A stretch of 6,615 nt of DNA from Rhizobiaceae bacterium. GTDB lineage: Bacteria > Pseudomonadota > Alphaproteobacteria > Rhizobiales > Rhizobiaceae. The notes beneath the pieces were generated by a model. The model had not been told where the DNA came from. It saw only the letters and a list, made by a program, of their open reading frames with translations, and made no database searches. The translations under genes and the position numbers were made by a program. Each line of letters starts with the position of its first letter. Position 1 is the first letter of the stretch. The DNA lies in contig JAKISV010000151.1 of the NCBI GenBank assembly GCA_021648425.1, forward strand, positions 1 through 6,615, given 5' to 3'. Below are positions 1 through 4,912 of this stretch, one piece after another.

Positions 1-1
1 A

Positions 2-655
2 ATAACTCAGGAACAACATTTAAATCCAAATGAACAATCTCGAGATAGCATCATTTCAAAGTACAAAAGTTATTTAATTTCATACTTTCCATTTAAAGAA
101 AATTTTCAAGATTGCTTGTCAACTTCCTCATCCATACCAATTCATCAAATACCTGGTGAATCTCCTGTTGATTTTACAAAAAATGGTTTTAAGTTCGGAG
201 AATCTTACGTTATGGGGTACATGAGCGACTTGCCCTCAAAACAAGAAAGTAGAACTTTTTTCTTTTGGTTTAGATCAACATCAGAATGTAAAATTGATAA
301 AAAAACTGTTTTTCTTTTTTCGTATGGGCATAGTAAGTTGAATAAAAGTTTTGGTCTTTTTGTTGGCAAACAAATAGGCATATTCGGCATAGTGTGGCTG
401 GCCGTCAAAGCGGGAATTGCAAAGCTGCCCGAAGGTATCGGCTGGGCACAAATGTACGGCCTCTCGCTGCTTTGCGGTATCGGCTTCACCATGAGTCTGT
501 TCATTTCCTCACTGGCATTTGATCAGGGCGGTATCGATCTGGGCATGAACGAACGCCTTGGAATAATTTTTGGCTCCCTGATTTCCGCAGTGGTCGGATA
601 CATGATTTTGCGAATGTATTCCAGTCCTGTTGAAGCAGCGGTTGAAGAGAAATAA
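2..655 (+). CDS. Chimeric open frame: LamG-like segment joined to C-terminal NhaA antiporter fragment (5' partial)
   Basis: The frame is open from base 2 to the TAA at 653-655, so the gene continues past the left edge; a TTG at 116 is only the first possible internal start. Two unrelated parts are visible. Up to about base 350 the coding is AT-rich (about 30% GC) and reads like a LamG/concanavalin-type surface domain (SRTFFFWFRSTS, then VFLFSYGHS). From about 353 on it is clearly the end of NhaA, the inner-membrane Na+/H+ antiporter: GLFVGKQIGIFG, AKLPEGIGW, LLCGIGFTMSLFISSLAF and a final helix ending ISAVVGYMILR. This matches the last three membrane helices (X-XII) of E. coli NhaA and keeps the lysine equivalent to Lys300 (GKQ). 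The aspartates of NhaA helices IV and V (Asp133, Asp163, Asp164), needed for transport, are absent from the window. A working antiporter is therefore unlikely. It could be a decayed gene, a recombination product or a misassembly. Confidence 0.75.
   Translation: MTQEQHLNPNEQSRDSIISKYKSYLISYFPFKENFQDCLSTSSSIPIHQIPGESPVDFTKNGFKFGESYVMGYMSDLPSKQESRTFFFWFRSTSECKIDKKTVFLFSYGHSKLNKSFGLFVGKQIGIFGIVWLAVKAGIAKLPEGIGWAQMYGLSLLCGIGFTMSLFISSLAFDQGGIDLGMNERLGIIFGSLISAVVGYMILRMYSSPVEAAVEEK
345..365 (+). other. Composition and homology junction between LamG-like and NhaA sequence
   Basis: Recognisable NhaA sequence begins at or just after 353 (GLFVGKQ). GC rises from about 30% over 1-350 to about 53% over 361-480. 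The reading frame is kept across the join. The residues at the join (SFGLFVG) would also suit a LamG strand, so the two parents may have shared a short identical stretch here. That would fit either microhomology recombination or a false k-mer join during assembly. Confidence 0.6.
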
Positions 656-724
656 GCAATCCTCTCTGGGCAATTTGAAGTTCCACATCTATGCTGGTTG
701 TTCACACAATAACAATGAGCATTC

Positions 725-1570
725 ATGGAAATCGAATTAGTAGTCCTGATCTTACTGGCTGCCGCCCTTCATGCCGGATGGAACGCGCTCATCAAGATCA
801 GCGGCGACCGGGTTGCTGTCATGGCCTTTGTCACCTTGACCGGCAGCATATTATCCATGTTCGCCCTACCCTTTGTGGAAGCGCCTGATCCGGCCAGCTG
901 GCCGCTACTTGTTTTGACAATTCTAATCCATACCGGCTACCACTTTTTCCTGCCCATCGCCTATGACCACGGGGATTTAGGACAGGTTTATCCCATAGCA
1001 CGCGGCTCCGCTCCCATTCTGGTAACCTTGGGAGCAATATTTTTTGCCGGAGAATATATCGGCACGGTGGCTCTCATTGGCGTTGTCTGTCTTTCCATCG
1101 GTGTCATGACACTTACCTTTGAAAGGCATCAGGGTACCCGCATCAATCCAAAAGCGATAATTTTCGCACTGCTCACCGGGCTGTGCATTGCAGCTTATAC
1201 CATTGCCGACGGGCTTGGTGTCAGGCTGGCAGGTTCAATAATGGGTTTTGCTGTCTGGCTCACCATTGGCGATGGCCTGCTGACTTTCGCCATCGCTCTC
1301 GTCTGGAAAAAACGTGAAATCTGGCGGGTGGCAAAAAACAATCTCAAAACCGGCCTTGCCGGTGGCACCATGCAGATTGGTGCCTATTGGATAATCATTT
1401 ACGCCCTTGCCATCGCGCCTATGGGAATGGTCTCAGCGCTTCGCGAAACCAGCGTATTGTTCGCCGCCCTGATCTCAACATTTTTGCTCAAGGAAGGCTT
1501 CGGCGTCTGGCGGTTTATCTCTGCCAGCCTGGTAACCTTCGGGCTTATATTATCGCGCAGCCAGAAGTGA
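725..1570 (+). CDS. EamA/DMT-superfamily transporter
   Basis: A complete 281-residue protein of about ten hydrophobic helices in two tandem halves, the usual size and layout of the drug/metabolite transporter (EamA) superfamily in the inner membrane. The N-terminal helix carries the recurrent HAGWNALIK motif (residues 16-24). The first half ends near residue 133 (LSIGVMTLTFERH). The second half contains YTIADGLGVR, and the C-terminal LRETSVLFAALISTFLLKE resembles the conserved end of the second EamA repeat. Such carriers usually export small metabolites or amino acids; the substrate here cannot be read from sequence. The ATG at 725 puts the first helix right at the N-terminus, as expected, but no good Shine-Dalgarno precedes it (only GAG-like bases near 717). 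It lies 69 bp after the NhaA fragment on the same strand, with no terminator seen between them, and ends 11 bp from the convergent DUF6500-like gene. Confidence 0.9.
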   Translation: MEIELVVLILLAAALHAGWNALIKISGDRVAVMAFVTLTGSILSMFALPFVEAPDPASWPLLVLTILIHTGYHFFLPIAYDHGDLGQVYPIARGSAPILVTLGAIFFAGEYIGTVALIGVVCLSIGVMTLTFERHQGTRINPKAIIFALLTGLCIAAYTIADGLGVRLAGSIMGFAVWLTIGDGLLTFAIALVWKKREIWRVAKNNLKTGLAGGTMQIGAYWIIIYALAIAPMGMVSALRETSVLFAALISTFLLKEGFGVWRFISASLVTFGLILSRSQK

Positions 1571-1581
1571 AACCATACGTT

Positions 1582-1800
1582 TCATTCCATGCGTTCCACC
1601 ATTCCCTTGATCTTCACCGCCTTTTCAAAATGATCAAGCCGATGGGTTTCAATCCACCACCGCGCCGCTTCCATCAACAATTTAGGATTATCATTTTTGT
1701 TCGCAAAAAATGCATAAAATGAAAGACCTACACTCGGCCCTTTGTCGGCAATTTTCTTATTGCAGACTTCAATAATTTTATTCCTGAGCTCAGTTCGCAT
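1582..1800 (-). CDS. Small DUF6500-like protein
   Basis: A 72-residue soluble protein, MRTELRNKIIEVCNKKIADK at its start, followed by VGLSFYAFFANKND, LLMEAARWWIETH and a charged helical tail ending GMVERME. I recognise this as the small uncharacterised DUF6500 family, from memory and without a database search. No catalytic motif or membrane segment is visible and the function is unknown. The ATG (complement of 1798-1800) lies inside the end of the upstream marR gene with an 11-base overlap, and an AAGGA ribosome site (complement of 1806-1810) sits 5 bases before it within marR. The pair is therefore almost certainly co-transcribed and probably translationally coupled. It is the second gene of a marR operon and converges on the EamA gene. 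The pairing with a regulator and a GST suggests an accessory stress role, which is inference only. Confidence 0.8.
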   Translation of the reverse strand: MRTELRNKIIEVCNKKIADKGPSVGLSFYAFFANKNDNPKLLMEAARWWIETHRLDHFEKAVKIKGMVERME

Positions 1801-2239
1801 TTTTTTCCTTTATCAGTTTCCCAAGGATTTCCGACAGTTTTATCATTTCCAACTGAGAAAGATTGTCTCCCACCGCCTCCTTGATTGCCGGACCATATAT
1901 TTCCCACATCCGTTTTCGCATGGTTTTTCCTTTACCCGTAATAAACAGCAATTGCCCCCTGCCATCATCGATGCATAAATCACGCCGCAGGTAGCCGGCC
2001 TTTTCCATCCTGTTTAAAAGTCGCGAAAGACCATATTGCGCCAGCAGAAGTTTTGCCTGCAATTCATAGGGCCTGATACCGCTGACACCACTCCGCTCCA
2101 GTTCCAGCATAACATCATACCAGGCGAGTTGCGGCATCCCGGAATTTTTCAATTTTGCCTCAACGGTAGCCAATGCATGATTGTGCGCCCGCAATAATCT
2201 GGTCCAGGCGTTTATAGTGGTTGAATCAGGTATCGCCAT
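1790..2239 (-). CDS. MarR-family transcriptional regulator
   Basis: A 149-residue winged helix-turn-helix protein of the MarR family, which normally works as a dimeric repressor released by small ligands or oxidation. The N-terminal dimerisation helix (AWTRLLRAHNHALATVEAKL, residues 11-30) is followed by a helix with LAWYDVMLEL. The DNA-binding core spans about residues 55-103: YELQAKLLLAQYGLSRLLNR, EKAGYLRRD, then a wing with DDGRGQLLFITGKG. C-terminal helices (about 104-146) complete the dimer interface. There is one cysteine (Cys89) near the wing and no obvious multi-cysteine redox switch. The ATG at 2239 has no Shine-Dalgarno, and a good -10 lies 6 bases upstream, so the mRNA may be leaderless. 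Divergent from the GST gene, with paired palindromes between them, it probably represses both itself and that GST. The 3' end overlaps the DUF6500-like gene. Confidence 0.92.
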   Translation of the reverse strand: MAIPDSTTINAWTRLLRAHNHALATVEAKLKNSGMPQLAWYDVMLELERSGVSGIRPYELQAKLLLAQYGLSRLLNRMEKAGYLRRDLCIDDGRGQLLFITGKGKTMRKRMWEIYGPAIKEAVGDNLSQLEMIKLSEILGKLIKEKNAN

Positions 2240-2245
2240 AGATTG

Positions 2246-2274
2246 AATATAGATGCAACTGCATTGACAATCAA
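2246..2274 (-). promoter_or_regulatory. Predicted marR promoter
   Basis: On the minus strand, TTGATT (complement of 2269-2274) and TATATT (complement of 2246-2251) are separated by exactly 17 bp. The first palindrome (2253-2264) fills most of the spacer, so a bound MarR dimer would block polymerase. The expected start of transcription, 7 bases after the -10, falls on the A of the marR ATG. Confidence 0.6.
2253..2264. promoter_or_regulatory. Predicted MarR operator, site 1
   Basis: Perfect inverted repeat ATGCA-AC-TGCAT, the size and type of site bound by MarR dimers. It sits inside the spacer of the marR promoter, and its last base is the first base of the -35 box of the GST promoter. The 17 bases 2248-2264 recur at 2288-2304 with two mismatches. 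Confidence 0.7.
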
Positions 2275-2291
2275 ACTGCCCATCTTATATA
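2264..2291 (+). promoter_or_regulatory. Predicted GST promoter
   Basis: Consensus TTGACA (2264-2269) and TATATA (2286-2291) with a 16 bp spacer, pointing at the GST gene. Transcription would start near 2298, inside the second palindrome, giving a leader of about 23 bases that contains the AGGAG ribosome site (2311-2315). This is the strongest promoter I see in the window. Confidence 0.7.
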
Positions 2292-2292
2292 C

Positions 2293-2304
2293 ATGCAAGT
2301 GCAT
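2293..2304. promoter_or_regulatory. Predicted MarR operator, site 2
   Basis: Perfect inverted repeat ATGCA-AG-TGCAT, with its centre exactly 40 bp from the centre of site 1. It begins two bases after the GST -10 box and covers the likely transcription start, a classic repressor position. Confidence 0.7.
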
Positions 2305-2320
2305 CTAATCAGGAGCGCCC

Positions 2321-2986
2321 ATGCAGGATTTCCATCTCATCTCCCACCACCTTTGCCCCTATGTGCAGCGCGCTGTAATTGTGCTTACAGAAAAAGACAT
2401 CGCCCACAAACGCACCTATATCGATCTTTCCAACAAGCCCGACTGGTTCAAAAAAATCTCTCCTTTAGGCAAAGTCCCCATCCTTGAAACGGAAGGTGCG
2501 GTGGTTTTTGAAAGCCAGATAATTGCGGAATATCTCGATGAAATCACGCCGGGCTCCCTGCATCCGAGTGATCCCCTGCAAAAAGCACATCACCGCTCCT
2601 GGATAGAATTCGGCTCACAAACCCTCAACGCCATAGCCGTCCTTTACAGCGCAAAAGATGCAGACACCTACGATGAAAAACACCAGACATTGGCCGACAA
2701 ACTCATCCGCATCGAACAGGAAATCGATGCGCCGTTTTTTGCAGGTGAAACCTTTCACATAATAGATGGCGTCTGGGGAACCATATTTCGTTACCTCGAT
2801 GTGTTTGACACAATTCAAGCGTTTCAATCCGTGACGAATTCAGCAAAACTCACCGCCTGGCGCAGTGCCGTGATGGCGCGAGCCTCGGTTGGCGGAGCGA
2901 CGCCTGAAGGCTATCAGGGTCGTTTGATGAATTTCCTGAAAAACAAAAACACCCATATTTCAACGCTGGTTTTGCCTTCCACCTAG
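2321..2986 (+). CDS. Glutathione S-transferase family protein
   Basis: A complete 221-residue cytosolic GST. Residues 1-75 form the thioredoxin-like glutathione-binding domain: a first strand, then HLCPYVQRA with Cys12 at the catalytic position (a cysteine-type GST, as in omega/beta-like enzymes), KVPIL with the cis-proline Pro53, and the ESQIIAEYLDE motif, where Glu64-Ser65 bind the glutamyl end of glutathione. Residues from about 85 are the all-helical domain that binds the second substrate, including the IDGVWGTIFRYLDVFD helix, where GSTs have their conserved folding motif. Cysteine-type members often do thiol transfer or reductive deglutathionylation rather than simple conjugation; the substrate is unknown. 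The ATG at 2321 has AGGAG five bases upstream. The gene diverges from marR across a control region with two operators, so it is the probable main target of that regulator. Its TAG overlaps the ribH stop on the other strand. Confidence 0.92.
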   Translation: MQDFHLISHHLCPYVQRAVIVLTEKDIAHKRTYIDLSNKPDWFKKISPLGKVPILETEGAVVFESQIIAEYLDEITPGSLHPSDPLQKAHHRSWIEFGSQTLNAIAVLYSAKDADTYDEKHQTLADKLIRIEQEIDAPFFAGETFHIIDGVWGTIFRYLDVFDTIQAFQSVTNSAKLTAWRSAVMARASVGGATPEGYQGRLMNFLKNKNTHISTLVLPST

Positions 2987-3414
2987 AGCAATTTCACACA
3001 GGCCCGAGCCGCTTCACGACCCTTACCAATCATATGCTCACGAAAAAACACTGTATGATCTTCTGTTTCCTGAAAATTGTGCGGCGTCAGCACTACGCAA
3101 AATACCGGTACATCTGTTTCCAACTGCACCTGCATCAGTGCATTCACCACCGTTGACGCAACAAATTCATGGCGGTAAATTCCACCATCAACAACAAACC
3201 CCGCCGCGATTACAGCATCATATTTTCCGCTCTGCGCCAGCCGTTTTGCCAATAGTGGAATTTCAAAAGCGCCAGGCACTTTGTAATTATCCACATTCAC
3301 TGAATTCGAGATTTCATCAACAAACCCCACCCGGGCCTGGTCAACAATTTTCTCGTGCCAACTGGCTTGTATAAAAGCAATATTCAATTGTTTTGAAGTT
3401 TTTTTCTGATTCAT
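2983..3414 (-). CDS. ribH2: 6,7-dimethyl-8-ribityllumazine synthase, type II (RibH2)
   Basis: This enzyme condenses 5-amino-6-ribitylamino-uracil with 3,4-dihydroxy-2-butanone 4-phosphate to form lumazine, the penultimate step of riboflavin synthesis in the cytosol. The 143-residue product is full length for the family. It shows IAFIQASWHEKIVD, with Trp19 at the aromatic active-site position, VPGAFEIPL (47-55), and FVVDGGIYRHEFVA in place of the RGxTxHF motif of type I enzymes. MQVQLETDVPV and VVLTPHNFQE follow. This pattern matches Brucella RibH2, a decameric type II enzyme. I chose the ATG at 3414 because AAGGA lies 6 bases before it; the frame stays open upstream to 3495, but that extension does not look like family sequence and approaches the riboswitch. 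An FMN riboswitch lies 82 bases upstream, so expression should fall when FMN is plentiful. No other rib gene is in the window. Confidence 0.93.
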   Translation of the reverse strand: MNQKKTSKQLNIAFIQASWHEKIVDQARVGFVDEISNSVNVDNYKVPGAFEIPLLAKRLAQSGKYDAVIAAGFVVDGGIYRHEFVASTVVNALMQVQLETDVPVFCVVLTPHNFQETEDHTVFFREHMIGKGREAARACVKLL

Positions 3415-3420
3415 GTCACA

Positions 3421-3425
3421 TCCTT
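3421..3425 (-). promoter_or_regulatory. Ribosome binding site that fixes the ribH2 start
   Basis: AAGGA (complement of 3421-3425) lies 6 bases before the ATG at 3414. It supports the 143-residue protein over the longer frame that begins at 3495. It is also the natural target for translational control by the upstream riboswitch. Confidence 0.7.
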
Positions 3426-3496
3426 GTTTGACTTGAATCAGGGCGCAATCACGACTGCACAGCCGATCAAAACTGATCAACCCGCGCATTCGCAAT

Positions 3497-3648
3497 CATT
3501 CTCTACCATCCGGACTATAACCGTCGGCTCTGGAATCACACCAGATCTGCTGACCCTTGCTCACGGTTGAGCAAGGCGCTCGCGGGCTTACACTTGAAAT
3601 TCCAAATGTTCACCGCCGGTGGGGACTTACACCCCGCCCTGAGAACGT
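3497..3648 (-). promoter_or_regulatory. FMN riboswitch (RFN element)
   Basis: Read on the minus strand, this has the conserved RFN core in order: the 5' closing arm CGTTCTC, then AGGGCGGGGTG, CCCCACCGGCGGT, GCCCGCGAGCG, a variable hairpin, GGTCAGCAGATCTGGTG, CCAGAGCCGACGGTTATAGT, CCGGATGG and the 3' closing arm GAGAATG. The closing arms pair over seven positions, one of them G-U (3641-3647 with 3497-3503). The variable hairpin is a perfect 8 bp stem (3569-3576 with 3555-3562) with a 6-base loop. It precedes ribH2, a textbook target. Between the aptamer and the gene I see no hairpin followed by a U run, so control is more likely at translation than by termination; that part is inference. Confidence 0.96.
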
Positions 3649-3678
3649 TTTGTCATAGGGTTCATCCCCATGATCCAA

Positions 3679-3709
3679 AGTATAATAACAAATTTTGAAC
3701 TGTGCACAA
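3679..3709 (-). promoter_or_regulatory. Possible promoter of the riboswitch-ribH2 transcript
   Basis: On the minus strand, TATACT (complement of 3679-3684) overlaps TATTAT (3682-3687). A weak TTGTGC (3704-3709) lies 16 bp before TATTAT. Transcription would start about 25-30 bases before the aptamer, which is plausible spacing, but the -35 is poor. The -35 overlaps a small palindrome, TGTGCACA (3701-3708). Confidence 0.35.
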
Positions 3710-3815
3710 TCGAAGTCTTGCAATCAGTCGGATTTTGACCAACCATGACGCAAATAAAGGCGACACTGTTCGTTCTTGTTGTATATTTGTTTTTATTGGC
3801 ACAGCTCTTTTACGT

Positions 3816-3820
3816 GGAGA
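3816..3820 (+). promoter_or_regulatory. Ribosome binding site that fixes the start of the MetE-like gene
   Basis: GGAGA lies 6 bases before the ATG at 3827. The frame is open upstream to an ATG at 3776, but those 17 extra residues are unlike the family and have no ribosome site, so 3827 is preferred. Confidence 0.75.
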
Positions 3821-3826
3821 AATTTC

Positions 3827-4888
3827 ATGGCCCTCCAAACCACTTGCATCGGCGCTTATCCAAAACCCGATTACGTCCCCATGCGCGACTGGTTTCAGGT
3901 AAAAAAGGGGCTGACTGACACCGGGGGCGAGGTGACCCGCCGCGCAACCGAACTGCAAAACGAAGACAGTGAAAAAACCGAAGCGCTTTACGTTCGCGCC
4001 ACCAAACAGGCCATTGAAGATCAAGTATCCAGTGGCATCACCATCCCCACCGATGGTGAACAGCGCCGTGAGAATTACATCCATTATCACTGCCGCCATC
4101 TCAACGGATTTGACTTCAAAGACCTCACCACCCGCGTACTGCGCGATGGTGCCTATAGCGCTGAACTGCCAACTATCCGTAGTAAGATCACCGCCAAAGA
4201 CCACCACTTTCTCGACCACGATTATAAAATCGCCCAGTCTTTCACCGACCTCCCGGTTAAAATCACCGTGCCTGGCCCCACCACCGTCATGGACACCTGT
4301 GCCAATGAATTCTATGACGACGAACGCCAGTTGGCCTTTGACCTTGCCGATGCCATGAACCACGAAATCCGGGCGCTCGCCGCCGCCGGCTGCAAATATA
4401 TTCAGGTCGACGAACCGCTTTTTGCCCGCAATGTTGAACGCGCCCTTGATTATGGTGTCGAATGCCTTGATCGCTGTTTTGATGGCATCGATGAAAGCGT
4501 CAACCGCGTCATGCATATGTGCTGCGGTTATCCCGGTCACCTCGACGACCACGAATATCATAAAGCCGACCGCTCCAGTTATTTCCGCCTTGCGCGGGCC
4601 ATCGATAATTCCTCCATCAATCAGGTATCCCTCGAAGATGCCCACCGCCACAATGACCTGTCCCTGCTGGAAAAATTCCAAAACACCACGGTCATTTTTG
4701 GCGCCGTTGCCATTGCCCAAAGCAAAGTCGAAACCGTCGAAGAAATCACCACACGCCTTGCCGATGCCCTCAAACACATCGACAAAACCCGCCTGATTGC
4801 CGCCCCCGATTGCGGGTTGGCAATGCTTGGCCGTGAGTTGGCAATGGAAAAACTTTCCAATATGTGTGAAGCCGCAAATCAGGTTTAA
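3827..4888 (+). CDS. Short cobalamin-independent methionine synthase-like (MetE C-terminal domain) methyltransferase
   Basis: A 353-residue protein consisting only of the MetE catalytic barrel (UROD/MetE-like superfamily). All four expected zinc ligands are visible: His230 and Cys232 (HMC), Glu270 (SLED) and Cys329 (PDCGL). Other family marks are DGEQRRENY (76-84), VPGP (148-151), VDEP (194-197) and FGAVAI with VETVEEI (291-307). Full MetE is about 750 residues with an extra N-terminal half; that half is missing, as in MesA-D-type core enzymes and epoxyalkane:coenzyme M transferase. The zinc site activates a thiol for alkyl transfer, but the thiol and the alkyl donor cannot be told from sequence, so 'methionine synthase' should not be assumed. 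It starts at 3827 behind GGAGA. The PMH-like gene follows after 24 bases on the same strand, probably in one operon. The upstream region has a -10-like TATATT (3782-3787) without a clear -35, and no recognisable SAM riboswitch. Confidence 0.9.
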   Translation: MALQTTCIGAYPKPDYVPMRDWFQVKKGLTDTGGEVTRRATELQNEDSEKTEALYVRATKQAIEDQVSSGITIPTDGEQRRENYIHYHCRHLNGFDFKDLTTRVLRDGAYSAELPTIRSKITAKDHHFLDHDYKIAQSFTDLPVKITVPGPTTVMDTCANEFYDDERQLAFDLADAMNHEIRALAAAGCKYIQVDEPLFARNVERALDYGVECLDRCFDGIDESVNRVMHMCCGYPGHLDDHEYHKADRSSYFRLARAIDNSSINQVSLEDAHRHNDLSLLEKFQNTTVIFGAVAIAQSKVETVEEITTRLADALKHIDKTRLIAAPDCGLAMLGRELAMEKLSNMCEAANQV

Positions 4889-4912
4889 ACCGGTAATTCC
4901 AGGACTAATCTC

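Noticed and set aside
656..724. Terminator or clear promoter between the NhaA fragment and the EamA gene
   Set aside because: No hairpin with a T run, and no -35/-10 pair with acceptable spacing. A TTGAAG at 675-680 has no matching -10.
205..1037. Several short open frames overlapping the NhaA fragment and the EamA gene on either strand
   Set aside because: They lie in other frames of clearly recognisable genes, lack ribosome sites and resemble no family.
3415..3495. N-terminal extension of RibH2 to an ATG at 3495
   Set aside because: The extra 27 residues are not like the family, and the internal ATG at 3414 has an AAGGA site at ideal distance.
3776..3826. Earlier start of the MetE-like gene at 3776
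   Set aside because: No ribosome site precedes it and the 17 added residues are unlike the family. GGAGA before 3827 decides the start.
3649..3826. SAM riboswitch before the MetE-like gene
   Set aside because: I could not find the conserved core of the SAM-I or SAM-II classes. The recognisable riboswitch nearby is the FMN element on the other strand.
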